Notes: generated from the letters alone by a model not told the origin. Numbered from the stretch's first letter, positions 1-9,562 are shown. The stretch: DNA of 59,158 nt from Acidobacteriota bacterium (GCA_021787735.1 JAJYLL010000016.1:1-59158), one strand, 5' to 3'. Translations and numbers: made by a program.

Positions 1-118
1 AATGGGGCTTTGGTAAGCGGCCACCCTCGGGTGGCCCCAGAACGACGGGGCCGCGTTAGCGACCCCCAATAGCCGCTTTGAGCGGCTCACAAACTAAGGC
101 CCCCGGCTCTGCCGGGGG
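1..118. repeat. Cluster of four tandem hairpins
   Basis: Four inverted repeats follow one another. They are GGCCACCC/GGGTGGCC at 19-36 with a 2-nt loop; GGGG-C-CGC paired with GCG-A-CCCC at 47-66 with a GTTA loop and one mismatch; AGCCGCT/AGCGGCT at 71-87 with a 3-nt loop; and CCCCCGGC/GCCGGGGG at 100-118 with a TCT loop. Three of the four stems are perfect. No convincing gene covers them. REP-type clusters or the 3' part of a structured RNA look like this, but I cannot assign a family, and the element may continue to the left of the window. Confidence 0.6.
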
Positions 119-449
119 ATATTTACCCCTTCTCTGCACGGCCACAAAGTGTCTTACAACGCAGCGCTGACCCTCAAAGGCTGCGACTCTTGCCGCAAGT
201 GCCCCATAGGCCGCAGCACCGGAAGGCCGACCCCGCGCTGCAAACGCCGCCGTGACCATGGCCTCCAACAGCAGATTAAGGCTACCATACTAGGCCACGA
301 TTGTCAAGGCATTTCCTTGACATGGAAATCCCGCCGGCGGCAGTGGCGGATGAACGACGGCAGAACGTGGCCGGTTCATGCCGGATTTTCGGTGAGGTAT
401 GAGAAGACATGAAGCCTGCTGCGGAGTGTGTGAAAATCGAGGCTCCGAG
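119..449. other. No gene recognised
   Basis: Between the hairpin cluster and the end of the phosphatidyltransferase gene I see only short overlapping reading frames with arginine/proline-rich composition and no family resemblance. A TTGACA occurs at about 318-323, but no acceptable -10 box follows at the right distance. I find no RNA gene here. Confidence 0.4.
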
Positions 450-1016
450 CTACACCGCCTCGTCTTCGCGGTGGGTGTAGCGTTTCTGGACGACCACCAG
501 GTAATGGAGGCCTGAAACAATCGTGATGCCAGCCGCGAGGTAAATGAACATTCCAACCACGGATGCGATGACCCACGGCACGTGCGCCTGAAATGAAAGC
601 GCCGCGAAGATGGTAATTGACTGGATCACCGTTGAAGCCTTACCCAGTGCGGTGGGATAGAACGGGCGGTAGCCCGCCACCAGAATGATGAGGAGTGCCG
701 TGATCAGGATGACGGCATCACGGCTCAACACCATGATGGTGAGCCACCAGGGCAGAGCGCCCCGGAATGAAAGCACCACAAACGCGGTGCTCATCAGGAC
801 TTTGTCGGCGATGGGATCCAGCGCTACTCCCAGTAGCGAAATTTGCCGCAAGGCCCTGGCAATGATCCCGTCCAGGATATCTGAAAATGCTGCCAGGCCC
901 ATAACGACAAGGGCTCCCTCATAGTGCTGACCAACTACCAGAATGGCAAATATGGGAACAAACGCCAGGCGCAATATCGTAATCTGGTTGGCTGTTGTGA
1001 GAACCCGCGTGGACAT
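450..1016 (-). CDS. pgsA: CDP-alcohol phosphatidyltransferase (PgsA-like)
   Basis: This 188-residue integral membrane enzyme belongs to the CDP-alcohol phosphatidyltransferase family. Family members transfer a phosphatidyl group from CDP-diacylglycerol to an alcohol, usually glycerol 3-phosphate in bacteria. The complete signature is visible: D46, D49, G50, A53, R54, G63, D67 and D71, with the family spacing D-x2-DG-x2-AR-x8-G-x3-D-x3-D. Several hydrophobic helices surround it. I chose the ATG at 1016 because it starts directly before the conserved N-terminal helix; a longer frame to 1172 would overlap the CoA-transferase gene. It lies 55 bp downstream of that gene and may be the last gene of the minus-strand block. 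The glycerophosphate substrate is inferred; related members use other alcohols. Confidence 0.8.
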   Translation of the reverse strand: MSTRVLTTANQITILRLAFVPIFAILVVGQHYEGALVVMGLAAFSDILDGIIARALRQISLLGVALDPIADKVLMSTAFVVLSFRGALPWWLTIMVLSRDAVILITALLIILVAGYRPFYPTALGKASTVIQSITIFAALSFQAHVPWVIASVVGMFIYLAAGITIVSGLHYLVVVQKRYTHREDEAV

Positions 1017-1071
1017 TGTCGATTGCGCTTGCAAAGTTGTCAACTCCAAATCTTCCAGACCCGTGGCTTGT

Positions 1072-1725
1072 TTAAACGTTATAGGTGGCAGGGCTAGGAA
1101 TGACCTTGAGTTCAGGTTCGGTCTGTTTCTGGACTTCGTCGAACGTGACGCCGGGCGCGAGTTCCCTGACAAGCAGGCCTTCCGGCGTTACATCAATCAT
1201 TGCCAGTTCAGTCACAATGGCGTCCACCACCCGCGTGCCCGTCAGGGGCAGGGAACACTTCTTCAAAATTTTCGGCCGCCCTTCGCGCGTTGTGTGTTCC
1301 ATGGCGACGATCACGCGTTTGGCGCCGGAAACCAGGTCCATGCTGCCGCCCATGCCTTTCACCATCTTGCCGGGAATCATCCAGCTTGCCAGATCGCCCT
1401 GTTCGTCAACTTCCATGGCGCCCAGCACTGTCAGGTCGATGTGGCCACCGCGAATCATGGCGAACGATTCGGCGCTGGACATATAGGCCGTGCCGGGAAC
1501 TTCCGAGACCGTTTCCTTTCCCGCGTTGATCAGGTCGGGATCGACTTCGTCTTCAAGCGGAAAGGGACCTACGCCAAGCATTCCGTTTTCTGTCTGCAGA
1601 ATAACCTCGATTCCGGGTGGAATGTAGTTTGAGACCAGCGTCGGAATTCCGATGCCAAGATTAACGTAGAAACCGTCCCGGAGTTCCTGCGCAACACGCC
1701 GAGCTATTAATTCGCGCTTATCCAT
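1072..1725 (-). CDS. scoB: 3-oxoacid CoA-transferase subunit B
   Basis: This is the beta subunit, 217 residues, of a two-subunit CoA-transferase that moves CoA from succinyl-CoA or an acyl-CoA to a 3-oxoacid such as acetoacetate. The N-terminal GIGIPTL motif (about residues 24-30) and the catalytic glutamate E46 in the ENGMLG motif are present. The chosen ATG at 1725 overlaps the end of the alpha-subunit gene by 19 bp, which fits translational coupling. A longer frame to 1821 exists, but its extra 32 residues have no family character. The sequence alone does not fix the acyl donor (ScoB versus AtoA or CtfB). Confidence 0.88.
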   Translation of the reverse strand: MDKRELIARRVAQELRDGFYVNLGIGIPTLVSNYIPPGIEVILQTENGMLGVGPFPLEDEVDPDLINAGKETVSEVPGTAYMSSAESFAMIRGGHIDLTVLGAMEVDEQGDLASWMIPGKMVKGMGGSMDLVSGAKRVIVAMEHTTREGRPKILKKCSLPLTGTRVVDAIVTELAMIDVTPEGLLVRELAPGVTFDEVQKQTEPELKVIPSPATYNV

Positions 1726-2423
1726 CGGGCTTTTTCCCTCACGGTCCGCCGCTCGATGCGTTTCTCGTAATGCCCGCCCCGGAGTATTCGGCTGACATAG
1801 ATGCCCGGAGTGACGACACAATCAGGGTTCAATTCGCCGATTTCAACCAACTCTTCAACCTCTGCGATGGTCACCCTGGCCGCCGTGGCCATCATGGGAT
1901 TGAAATTGCGCGCTGTCTTGCGGTAGATCAGGTTTCCCCATCGGTCGCCTCTCCACGCCTTGATCAGGGCAAAGTCAGCGGTCAGGGCGCGCTCCAGCAC
2001 ATACTTGCGGCCGCCGAACTCCCGAACCTCCTTGCCTTCCGCGACGACGGTCCCGACACCGGTGGGCGTGTAGAAGGCCGGAATGCCCGCACCGCCGGCC
2101 CGAATGCGCTCGGCAAAGGTTCCCTGCGGATTCAGTTCCAGATCAATTTCATGATTCAGCACCTGATCCTCGAGCACCTTGTTTTCGCCCACGTAGGTTC
2201 CGATCAGCTTACGGATCTGGCGGGTCTGGAGAAGCGGCCCCAGACCGAAATCGCTGACGCCGGCATTGTTGCTGATGACGGTCAGCTCTCCCACGCCTTT
2301 TCGCTGGAGAGCCGCGATGAGATTTTCCGGAATTCCGCATAGCCCAAAGCCGCCTGCCATGATCGTTGCGCCGTCAGGAATATCAGCAATGGCGGCATCG
2401 GAGCTTGTGTAAACCTTGTTCAT
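1707..2423 (-). CDS. scoA: 3-oxoacid CoA-transferase subunit A
   Basis: This is the alpha subunit, 238 residues, and the partner of the overlapping beta-subunit gene. The glycine-rich family signature [13 protein letters not shown] lies at about residues 24-36 and the length is normal. Together the two subunits probably connect acetoacetate and acetoacetyl-CoA in ketone-body or fatty-acid metabolism. The gene sits 57 bp after tyrA on the same strand, so it could be co-transcribed with the aromatic amino acid genes although the pathways are unrelated. ATG start at 2423. The C-terminal tail past the beta-subunit start is arginine-rich and may not be conserved. Confidence 0.88.
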   Translation of the reverse strand: MNKVYTSSDAAIADIPDGATIMAGGFGLCGIPENLIAALQRKGVGELTVISNNAGVSDFGLGPLLQTRQIRKLIGTYVGENKVLEDQVLNHEIDLELNPQGTFAERIRAGGAGIPAFYTPTGVGTVVAEGKEVREFGGRKYVLERALTADFALIKAWRGDRWGNLIYRKTARNFNPMMATAARVTIAEVEELVEIGELNPDCVVTPGIYVSRILRGGHYEKRIERRTVREKARWISAN

Positions 2424-2480
2424 GCGGCCTCCGTCTCCTGCTTCAGCAAAGCTATTAGGACAAGGTCAAGTTAGCCGTCT

Positions 2481-3353
2481 TCAATCCTTCTCGTGCAGCC
2501 TTTCGCGGAGCTTGCGTGCCTGGGAAAACTCGTTCTCAAGCTCCCGTGTGCTTAGATGTGCCTTTATGGTATCAAGTTTCTGGATCATTGCGTCGAGAGC
2601 CGATTGAATATTTTCAATGTTGGTCAGGCAGATGTCGCGCCACATCGAATAGGGGCTTTCGGCCAGGCGCGTGAGATCACGGAAACCGGAGCCGGCCAGT
2701 TCCAGCGGCAGGTTCACTTGACTGGACTTCTCCGCCACCATACCCGCCAGGCCTGTTGAGAGAAGCTGCGGCATGTGCGAGAGATAGGCCACCGCTAAGT
2801 CGTGGCCGGCGGCATCCATCACGTAAGGCAGAGCTCCAATCAAATTGACGAGTCGGACAAAAGCCTTCGCGCGTTCGTCTTCCATGTCGGCCGGGGATGA
2901 CGGAACAATTGCATAGCAGGCGTTTCGAAACAAGTCCGCATCGGCATGCGCAAAGCCGGAACGTTCTTTCCCTGCCAGGGGATGGCCACCGAGAAAAAGG
3001 GGGCCGTCGGCGGTCGCCGTTGCGCGTTCCACAATCCTCTGCTTGGTGCTGCCCACGTCCGTGATCAGTGCGCGCGACGGTGCCGATGATTTCACAAGTG
3101 GGACCAGGTCGAGGATTTTTCCAACCGGTGTCGCCAGAATCACCAGGTCTGAATTTCGTACTGCCTCTTCAACGTCTTTTGCGGCTTCGTGGACGGCGCC
3201 GGATTCGATTGCCTGCTCGAGAACGGTGGGTGCGTCAAATCCCACTCGATGGGCCGGGTAACCCAGCTTTTTCAGCGCCATGGCCCATGAACCTCCGATG
3301 AGGCCCAGGCCGATGATGGAGATCCGTTTGAAGAATGGTTCCGTAGGTTCCAC
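2481..3353 (-). CDS. tyrA: Prephenate dehydrogenase
   Basis: This 290-residue cytosolic enzyme oxidatively decarboxylates prephenate to 4-hydroxyphenylpyruvate for tyrosine synthesis. The Rossmann motif GLGLIGGS begins at about residue 15, and the GGHPLAGKERSG segment carries the histidine expected at the active site. The all-alpha C-terminal half is present. There is no fused chorismate mutase; a separate mutase gene lies two genes upstream. The start codon is GTG. The gene is 28 bp downstream of the DAHP synthase gene. Arogenate specificity cannot be excluded from sequence reading. Confidence 0.88.
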   Translation of the reverse strand: MEPTEPFFKRISIIGLGLIGGSWAMALKKLGYPAHRVGFDAPTVLEQAIESGAVHEAAKDVEEAVRNSDLVILATPVGKILDLVPLVKSSAPSRALITDVGSTKQRIVERATATADGPLFLGGHPLAGKERSGFAHADADLFRNACYAIVPSSPADMEDERAKAFVRLVNLIGALPYVMDAAGHDLAVAYLSHMPQLLSTGLAGMVAEKSSQVNLPLELAGSGFRDLTRLAESPYSMWRDICLTNIENIQSALDAMIQKLDTIKAHLSTRELENEFSQARKLRERLHEKD

Positions 3354-3381
3354 GAGGAATCATTTCCTTGCGCGGCTGGAC

Positions 3382-4398
3382 TCAGACGGTGCGTCCCACC
3401 GCGGGGGCAATCATTCGCAATTCTTTCATCAACTGTTCAAACTGCTCCATGTAAAGGGACTGTGCTCCGTCGCTCACCGCCTTTTCCGGATCAGGGTGGA
3501 CCTCAATCAGCAGTCCGTCGGCCCCGGCGGCAACGGCGGCGCGGGCCATCGGCGGGACCTTGTCGCGCCGGCCGGTACCGTGCGAGGGATCAACGACGAT
3601 CGGCAGGTGCGAAAGTTTGTGAATGACCGGAATCGCGGAAATATCCAGCGTGTTGCGCGTGGCGTTCTCGAACGTCCGAATGCCGCGTTCGCATAGGACA
3701 ACGTTGTAATTGCCGCCCGACATAATGTACTCCGCCGAGAGCAACAACTCTTCAATGGTGGAGCAAATACCGCGCTTCAGCAGGACCGGTTTTGAAACCT
3801 TGCCGAGTTCTTTAAGCAGGTTGTAGTTCTGCATGTTGCGCGCGCCGACTTGGATGATGTCAACCAGGTCGATAATGGCAGAAATCTGCGTGTGGTCCAT
3901 GATTTCTGAGATGACCAGAAGTCCATGCCTGTCGGCGGCTTCGCGCATCATTTTGAGGCCGGGCAGACCCAGTCCCTGAAAGCTGTAAGGCGAAGTTCGG
4001 GGCTTGAAGGCCCCGCCGCGCAGGACGTGCGCGCCGAGTTCGCTGACTCGGGATGCGATGACTTCAATCTGTGTTTCGCTTTCGACGCTGCACGGCCCGG
4101 CCATCACGCAAATCTGATCGCCTCCGACGCTGACGGCCTTGCCAAGTTGGATAACAGAGCCTTCAGGGCGAAAATGACGGCTGGCCAGTTTGTAAGGCGC
4201 CGAAATTCTTACCACCTCTTCGACCCCGTCAATCAACTCGATGTCGCGCGTGTCAAAATCGATCTTCGCGCCCACGGCGCCAATCACCGTCTGCCGTATG
4301 CCTGTTGATCGGTGGGCGTCAAAGCCCATTCTCATCAACCGGTCGATGACGTGCTGGATTTGTTCTTCCGTCGCGCCTTCTTCCATCACCACGACCAT
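3382..4398 (-). CDS. aroF: 3-deoxy-7-phosphoheptulonate synthase
   Basis: This 338-residue enzyme condenses phosphoenolpyruvate and erythrose 4-phosphate, the first shikimate-pathway step. It is the bacterial type with an N-terminal ferredoxin-like regulatory domain (about residues 1-70), as in the Thermotoga enzyme, followed by the TIM barrel. Family motifs [23 protein letters not shown] and DPSHGTG are all visible. The N-terminal domain in this type usually mediates feedback inhibition by tyrosine or phenylalanine. The gene starts 5 bp after the chorismate mutase gene, consistent with the coupling of these two activities in other bacteria. Confidence 0.92.
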   Translation of the reverse strand: MVVVMEEGATEEQIQHVIDRLMRMGFDAHRSTGIRQTVIGAVGAKIDFDTRDIELIDGVEEVVRISAPYKLASRHFRPEGSVIQLGKAVSVGGDQICVMAGPCSVESETQIEVIASRVSELGAHVLRGGAFKPRTSPYSFQGLGLPGLKMMREAADRHGLLVISEIMDHTQISAIIDLVDIIQVGARNMQNYNLLKELGKVSKPVLLKRGICSTIEELLLSAEYIMSGGNYNVVLCERGIRTFENATRNTLDISAIPVIHKLSHLPIVVDPSHGTGRRDKVPPMARAAVAAGADGLLIEVHPDPEKAVSDGAQSLYMEQFEQLMKELRMIAPAVGRTV

Positions 4399-4403
4399 AG
4401 CCG

Positions 4404-4703
4404 TTACTCCTTGGTTTCTTCCGCTTCCACCGAAGACTCCATCGAATGGCGTTCCAGAGACCTGGCTTCATCAATGATCCGTTCAAACAGCCGCCGGACC
4501 GCCGCATCGTCGAGCGGACCTGGATTTGACTTCACAATATTGCGCAGGATTTCCGCCTCGCGCTCCGGCTGCCAGGCATCCAAGCGCAATTTCTTCTTCA
4601 GGCGTCCGATTTCCACGGCGCACCTCGATCTCTCGTTCAGCAGTTTCACCAGTTGCTGGTCAATCGCATCGATTTTCCTGCGCCAGTCTTCCAGTTCGCT
4701 CAT
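4404..4703 (-). CDS. Chorismate mutase, AroQ type
   Basis: This small all-helical protein of 99 residues converts chorismate to prephenate. The N-terminal [22 protein letters not shown] helix pattern is that of the AroQ fold, with arginine 8 or 9, the [10 protein letters not shown] segment and a downstream basic helix supplying active-site contacts. It overlaps trpA by 4 bp (ATGA type) and is followed after 5 bp by the DAHP synthase gene. Standing free rather than fused, it probably supplies prephenate to the TyrA encoded next to it. It could form a complex with the DAHP synthase; that is inference. Confidence 0.88.
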   Translation of the reverse strand: MSELEDWRRKIDAIDQQLVKLLNERSRCAVEIGRLKKKLRLDAWQPEREAEILRNIVKSNPGPLDDAAVRRLFERIIDEARSLERHSMESSVEAEETKE

Positions 4704-5518
4704 GCAGGTGAACTCCCAGTGCCTTCTTTGAGCCAGCGCACATAGCGTTCGATGGCCGCTGCGCCCTCGGTGGAGAAATGTTCTTCGATCCTTCGAACAA
4801 CCGCGCTTCCGACAACCGCCGCTTCCGCCAGTTCCTGCACTGCGCGGATCTGTTCCGGGCTGGATAGCCCAAAGCCGACTACGAGCGGCAGGCTGGTTAT
4901 CTTCCTTACCCGCTCGATCAGCGGCCGGGTGCTGCCGGAGAGAGTGCTGCGCTCTCCCGTCACGCCGGCCCGCGCGATCAGGTAGAGGAAACCTGTCGAA
5001 ATGTTCGCGAGGCGAGCAAGCCGGTCGTCAGTTGACGTGGGCGCGCCAAGGAAAATGGTATTCAGGTTCCATTTCCTCATCGTTTCAATGTAGCCCCCGG
5101 ACTCTTCAGGGGAGAGATCGACGGCAAGGACGCCATCCGCGCCAACCTCGCTTGCGTCCCGCCCAAAGTCTTCCAGGCCGTATTGCAGGATCGGGTTGTA
5201 ATAGCTGAAGAGCACAAGCGGCAAATGGACGCGCTTTCTCCATTCCGGGATCGCCTGCAGCACTTTGCGGAGTGTTGTTCCGCCGGCGAGGGCGCGTTCC
5301 GACGCTCGCTGGATGACGGGGCCATCGGCCAGCGGGTCGGAGAATGGGATGCCGAGTTCGATGATGTCCGCGCCTCCGGCCTGGATGGCAGCAAGCAGAT
5401 CTCCTGTGGCTTCGAGGCTCGGATCGCCAGCGGTCACATAAATGACCAGGCCCTTGGCTCCCGCCTCACGAAGCCGTCGAAACTTCTCCTGAATTCGCGA
5501 TGTTGAAAGAGTAGGCAT
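4700..5518 (-). CDS. trpA: Tryptophan synthase alpha subunit
   Basis: This 272-residue TIM-barrel subunit cleaves indole-3-glycerol phosphate to indole and glyceraldehyde 3-phosphate and passes indole to TrpB. The catalytic glutamate E54 (ELGIPF) and aspartate D61 (FSDPLADG) are visible, as is the GFGLSSPEQ phosphate-binding segment. I chose the ATG at 5518, which begins the family-like MPTLSTSRI segment 28 bp after trpB; a longer frame to 5593 would run back into trpB. Its stop overlaps the start of the chorismate mutase gene, so translation is probably coupled. Confidence 0.93.
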   Translation of the reverse strand: MPTLSTSRIQEKFRRLREAGAKGLVIYVTAGDPSLEATGDLLAAIQAGGADIIELGIPFSDPLADGPVIQRASERALAGGTTLRKVLQAIPEWRKRVHLPLVLFSYYNPILQYGLEDFGRDASEVGADGVLAVDLSPEESGGYIETMRKWNLNTIFLGAPTSTDDRLARLANISTGFLYLIARAGVTGERSTLSGSTRPLIERVRKITSLPLVVGFGLSSPEQIRAVQELAEAAVVGSAVVRRIEEHFSTEGAAAIERYVRWLKEGTGSSPA

Positions 5519-5546
5519 ATCGAGTTCGATCAATTCCCGGCCGGTC

Positions 5547-6752
5547 TTACAAAATTCCCGCAGACTGAAAGATCCCCAAATCCTTATCACCACGGCCCGA
5601 AAGGTTCACGACAAAAATTGCGTCTTTCCGGGCGGCGGGTGCGCGTTTAACCACTTCCGCCAGCGCGTGCGAAGATTCCAGTGCCGGAACAATGCCTTCC
5701 GTGCGGGCCAGCAGGCGCGCAGCCTCCAGCGATTCCTGGTCTCCGGCATAAGTATATTCCACGCGACCCTGCTGGTGGAGCGCCGCGTGCTCCGGCCCCA
5801 CGGCCGGATAGTCAAGCCCGGCGGAGACCGAATGAGTTCTTGCGATCATTCCGTCCGCGTCCTGAAGGACGTAAGTATAGGTGCCGTGCAGCACTCCCGG
5901 TTTCCCGCCGGAGAACCGCGCGGCGTGCTCGCCCAGATTGAGTGAACGCCCGCCGGCCTCAATGCCGACCATCTTGACCTCGGCATCGGGGATAAAGTCA
6001 AAAAATAATCCGATGGAATTGCTGCCGCCGCCGACACAGGCAAAAAGGCAGTCTGGAAGCCGTCCTGCCAATTCAAGAATCTGTTGCCGGGCTTCCTGGC
6101 CGATGACGCGCTGGAAATCACGCACGATCATGGGGTAAGGGTGCGGTCCGAGAACGGAACCCATCAGGTAATGAGTGTTTTCAATGTTCGTGACCCAGTC
6201 TCGCATGCCTTCATTGATGGCATCCTTCAGAGTTTTGGAACCTGATGCGACTCCAACCACTTCCGTGCCCAGCAGGCGCATGCGGAAAACATTCGGCGAT
6301 TGCCGAGCCATGTCTTCTTCGCCCATATAAACGTGGCATTCAAGCCCCAGAAGCGCCGCCACGGTTGCCGTGGCCACTCCGTGCTGGCCAGCGCCGGTTT
6401 CAGCAACCAGTCGCGTCTTGCCCATCCGCACTGCAAGCAGGCCCTGGCCGATGCAATTGTTGATCTTGTGTGCACCGGTATGGAGCAGGTCTTCGCGCTT
6501 CAGGTAAATCTGCGCGCCGCCAAGATGTTTTGTCAGCCGCTCGGCATGGTAGAGCGGCGTGGGCCTGCCAGCGTAGTAGCGCAGGAGCCGCTTGAATTCA
6601 GTCTGGAAGGCGGCGTCGCTTTTGGCGTCAAGGTAGGCTCGCTCAAGCTCCTCGATGGGATGCATGAGGGTTTCCGGCACGTAACGCCCGCCAAATTCAC
6701 CAAAGCGCCCGCGAACGTCAGGCCCTGTTGTTGTCAGTTGCCCGTCAGGCAT
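5547..6752 (-). CDS. trpB: Tryptophan synthase beta chain
   Basis: This PLP enzyme of about 401 residues joins indole and serine to make tryptophan. The PLP lysine lies in HTGAHKINN, the phosphate-binding loop is GGGSNSIG, and the C-terminal SGRGDKD motif is complete. It is of the TrpB1 type, with [11 protein letters not shown] near the N terminus, and is followed by trpA as usual. Two ATG codons lie in frame at 6767 and 6752; I prefer 6752 because a GGAAGTGAG purine stretch precedes it, but five more residues are possible. Confidence 0.94.
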   Translation of the reverse strand: MPDGQLTTTGPDVRGRFGEFGGRYVPETLMHPIEELERAYLDAKSDAAFQTEFKRLLRYYAGRPTPLYHAERLTKHLGGAQIYLKREDLLHTGAHKINNCIGQGLLAVRMGKTRLVAETGAGQHGVATATVAALLGLECHVYMGEEDMARQSPNVFRMRLLGTEVVGVASGSKTLKDAINEGMRDWVTNIENTHYLMGSVLGPHPYPMIVRDFQRVIGQEARQQILELAGRLPDCLFACVGGGSNSIGLFFDFIPDAEVKMVGIEAGGRSLNLGEHAARFSGGKPGVLHGTYTYVLQDADGMIARTHSVSAGLDYPAVGPEHAALHQQGRVEYTYAGDQESLEAARLLARTEGIVPALESSHALAEVVKRAPAARKDAIFVVNLSGRGDKDLGIFQSAGIL

Positions 6753-6782
6753 TTTACTCACTTCCATTCCAACCCGGACGAA

Positions 6783-7415
6783 TTAAAGATTGCGGTCTGC
6801 TTCTCGCACCGCCTCGAAAAACTCTTGCAGCAACGTTGCATCCTTCTTGCCCGGCGACGATTCGACGCCGCTTGCGACATCGACGGCGTAGGGGCGAACT
6901 TCCTTTATGGTGCGCCCCACATTTCCCGGATTCAAACCGCCGGCAAGGATGATCGTCCCATACCTCCCGGCTTCGCGGGCCAGTTCCCAATTGAACTGCC
7001 TTCCTGTCCCGCCGCTTAAGTCAGGATGGAAAGCGTCCAACAGGAACGCGTCCGCCTGCAAGGCCGAAAGCGACTCAGCCTTGAAATCTTCCGCCACGGC
7101 CACTGCCCGGATCAGCGGGTAACCACCTGACCGCTCGACCGATTCAGGAAATTGCGGCCCGTGAAGCTGGATTGCACCAACTCCGGCTTCAGCAGCGACG
7201 GCGGTGACGTGGCCCATTTCTGTTTCGTTTGCGTAAACTCCCACCGCCGTCACAAAGGGCGGCAAATGAGCAATGATAGCGCGCGCTTCTGCCGGCTCAA
7301 TGTATCGCGGCGAGGGCCGGTAAAAATTGAATCCCAGTGCGTCGGCTCCCAACTCGGCGGACAGCAGCGCATCTTCAAAGCGCGTAATTCCGCAGACTTT
7401 GATCCGGGTCGGCAT
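6783..7415 (-). CDS. trpF: Phosphoribosylanthranilate isomerase
   Basis: This 210-residue TIM-barrel enzyme performs the Amadori rearrangement of phosphoribosylanthranilate. The N-terminal KVCGITR motif with the catalytic cysteine is present, as are the LDAFHPDLSGGTG and ILAGGLNPGNV segments with the catalytic aspartate and phosphate-binding loop. Length is normal. It starts 4 bp after trpC and is not fused to it, unlike in enterobacteria. Order trpC-trpF-trpB-trpA is the common bacterial one. Confidence 0.93.
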   Translation of the reverse strand: MPTRIKVCGITRFEDALLSAELGADALGFNFYRPSPRYIEPAEARAIIAHLPPFVTAVGVYANETEMGHVTAVAAEAGVGAIQLHGPQFPESVERSGGYPLIRAVAVAEDFKAESLSALQADAFLLDAFHPDLSGGTGRQFNWELAREAGRYGTIILAGGLNPGNVGRTIKEVRPYAVDVASGVESSPGKKDATLLQEFFEAVREADRNL

Positions 7416-7419
7416 CGGG

Positions 7420-8262
7420 TCAGGCCCCTGCCATTTTCAGCGGCGGCGCGCTCTTGAGGAGTCGTGACAATTCCTCACCTGGGTCCCCCGCCAGCATCAG
7501 GTGCTCGCCGATCAGCACGGCGTTAAAGCCGGCCTTTGCAAGCTTCTCCAAGTCCGCGCCGCTCTTGATCCCGCTCTCGCTGACTGCTAGGCACGACGGC
7601 GGAATCTTTTCGCGAAGCCGGAAAGACGTTTCCAGGCTGACTTCAAGCGTATTCAGGTTGCGATTGTTGATTCCAATAATCTTTGCGCCGGAATCTATTG
7701 CGCGGCCGAGGTCGTCTTCCGTGTGGACTTCCACTAGGGCGGCCACATGCAAGCCGTCCGCAAGCTCGATGAAATGTTTCAGGTCCCTGTTATCAAGCGC
7801 GGCGACAATCAGCAGGAACGCGTCAGCGCCCGCGGCCGCGGATTCGTAGACCTGGTATTCATCAACGATAAAGTCTTTGCGCAGGACGGGGATCTGGACT
7901 GCTCCGCGCGCGGCATTCAGGTAGCTGAGTGATCCCTGGAAAAACTCTTCTTCGGTCAGTACCGAAAGCGCCGCAGCGCCCGCCTGCTGGTACGATTCCG
8001 CGATTTCCGCGGGCCGAAAATCAGGACGGAGCAAGCCTCGTGAAGGCGACGCCTTCTTGAGTTCCGCAATAACGCTCAGCTTTTCGCCGGAGAGCGCCGC
8101 GGCAAAATCCCGGAAGTCAGAGCGGGCTTCTGCCCCTTGTCGAAGTTCGCCGAGGGGCACTTCTGCGAGCGCCTCCTCAATGCGCCGCCGCCGGGCAGAG
8201 ATAATAGTAGCTAAGACTTGGCTCTCCTTCACCTTGTTTCCCCAATGCAAGTTGTTGAGCAC
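7420..8262 (-). CDS. trpC: Indole-3-glycerol phosphate synthase
   Basis: This enzyme cyclises CdRP to indole-3-glycerol phosphate. The catalytic lysine motif ELKKASPSRG, the second lysine region LRKDFIVDEYQ, and the NNRNLNT and SESGI phosphate-binding segments are visible. It is the first gene of the minus-strand aromatic block; trpE, trpG and trpD are not in the window. The start is unsure: the frame opens with GTG at 8262, but another GTG at 8232, ten codons in, has a GGGGA stretch 5-6 bp before it and fits the usual N terminus better. A TATACT at about 8344-8349 on the minus strand might be a -10 box, but no good -35 accompanies it. Confidence 0.92.
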   Translation of the reverse strand: MLNNLHWGNKVKESQVLATIISARRRRIEEALAEVPLGELRQGAEARSDFRDFAAALSGEKLSVIAELKKASPSRGLLRPDFRPAEIAESYQQAGAAALSVLTEEEFFQGSLSYLNAARGAVQIPVLRKDFIVDEYQVYESAAAGADAFLLIVAALDNRDLKHFIELADGLHVAALVEVHTEDDLGRAIDSGAKIIGINNRNLNTLEVSLETSFRLREKIPPSCLAVSESGIKSGADLEKLAKAGFNAVLIGEHLMLAGDPGEELSRLLKSAPPLKMAGA

Positions 8263-8533
8263 AATGCGGAAAATTGCGACTGCGACAAATGTTTACTCTA
8301 CCCTTGCGGAAGAGGCGAAGTCAACGCCGGCGGCGTCTTGCGGAGTATACTGGAACCACGGTCCCATAGCAGCGGTTGCACATTCCAGCGAACGAGCATT
8401 TTGCGCCAGCGCAGGCTCTCTGGGCAGGACTGAATGGCTGCTCTCTGACCGCCCTCACGAAAGTGGCTGAATTTTTCGTAGGAAAGCCTTATATTTAGCA
8501 GTTTAGCTTGAACTTATTGCGGAGGATATCGTT

Positions 8534-9562
8534 ATGGCGGATGTTGTAACTTTTGGCGAAGCGATGATTCGGCTTGCGCCTCCACACTTTCAGCGGTTGG
8601 AGCAGACAAGCGCCCTTGATGTCCAGGTTGGCGGCGGTGAATTAAATGTGGCCGTGGGCGTTACCAGGCTGGGATTGACAAGTACTTGGGTCTCCCGCCT
8701 GCCGAAAAATGCTCTGGCCCGCCTGCTGGAAAACCGCGCGAGGCAGGCCGGCGTTGACACCTCGCCGCTAGTCTGGGCGGAAGGGGGCAGAGTTGGCCTC
8801 TATTTTGTGGAATTCGGCGCTGCGCCGCGGCCAAGTTCCGTTCTTTATGACCGTGCGTATTCCGCCATCTCCACCATTAAACCCGGCGAAGTGGACTGGA
8901 AGAAAGTTTTTACAGGAGCAAAGTGGTTCCACACCAGCGGCATTACTCCGGCGCTGAGTGATTCGGCCGCTGCCGTCACCCTTGAGGCGCTGGAAGCCGC
9001 CAAGCGCGCCGGTGTCACGGTCAGCTATGACTTGAACTATCGCGGAAAGCTCTGGAGCCCTGACAAGGCGCAGTCTGTGCAGGAGCCCTTGATGGAATTT
9101 GTCGATGTTCTGATCACGACGGAAGAAGATACCGGCGTAGTTTTCAAGATCAAGGCATCGGGGGAGACGGACGACAAGGGATTCAAGGAAATCTCCGTCG
9201 GAAGCTACAAGGAGGTGGCGCAGCGCCTGCAGGAGAAATTCAAGTTCACGGCCGTGGCCATCACCCTGCGTGAAAACCCGCTGGTGTGGCGAAACACGTG
9301 GTCGGCCATCGCCTACGCCGATGGCAAGTTCTACGACGACGTCAAGTATGAGCTCGAGATCGTGGACCGCGTTGGCGGCGGAGACTCCTTCAGCGCCGGG
9401 TTCATCTATGGCTTCCTTACAAAGAACAGTTACGAAGCCGCCGTGCGCTATGGAAACGCCTTCAGTTCGCTCAAGCAGACCATCCCCGGAGACTTCAACT
9501 GGGCGACTCTGGACGAAGTGGAAAAGCTGCTGAAGGGTGCAAACTTGCGTGTGGCCCGGTGA
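8534..9562 (+). CDS. kdgK: PfkB-family sugar kinase, probable 2-keto-3-deoxygluconate kinase
   Basis: This 342-residue ribokinase-fold enzyme probably phosphorylates 2-keto-3-deoxygluconate. It begins with VVTFGEAMIRLAPP, carries the GGGELNVAVG substrate-binding motif at about residues 33-42, and has the PfkB signature DRVGGGDSFSAG near residue 280, where the aspartate is the catalytic base. The adjacent KDPG aldolase gene on the same strand strongly supports the KDG assignment, since the two enzymes act in succession to give pyruvate and glyceraldehyde 3-phosphate. The ATG at 8534 follows a GGAGG-like ribosome-binding site. Without the aldolase neighbour, a ribokinase-like role would be equally possible. 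Confidence 0.8.
   Translation: MADVVTFGEAMIRLAPPHFQRLEQTSALDVQVGGGELNVAVGVTRLGLTSTWVSRLPKNALARLLENRARQAGVDTSPLVWAEGGRVGLYFVEFGAAPRPSSVLYDRAYSAISTIKPGEVDWKKVFTGAKWFHTSGITPALSDSAAAVTLEALEAAKRAGVTVSYDLNYRGKLWSPDKAQSVQEPLMEFVDVLITTEEDTGVVFKIKASGETDDKGFKEISVGSYKEVAQRLQEKFKFTAVAITLRENPLVWRNTWSAIAYADGKFYDDVKYELEIVDRVGGGDSFSAGFIYGFLTKNSYEAAVRYGNAFSSLKQTIPGDFNWATLDEVEKLLKGANLRVAR

Noticed and set aside
56..268. 70-codon minus-strand frame across the hairpin cluster
   Set aside because: Its last third is encoded by the inverted repeats, and its alanine/arginine-rich composition is what G+C-rich non-coding DNA gives.
8263..8533. Possible Trp attenuator or T-box before trpC
   Set aside because: No leader peptide with consecutive Trp codons, T-box or clear terminator/antiterminator pair is visible in the divergent gap.
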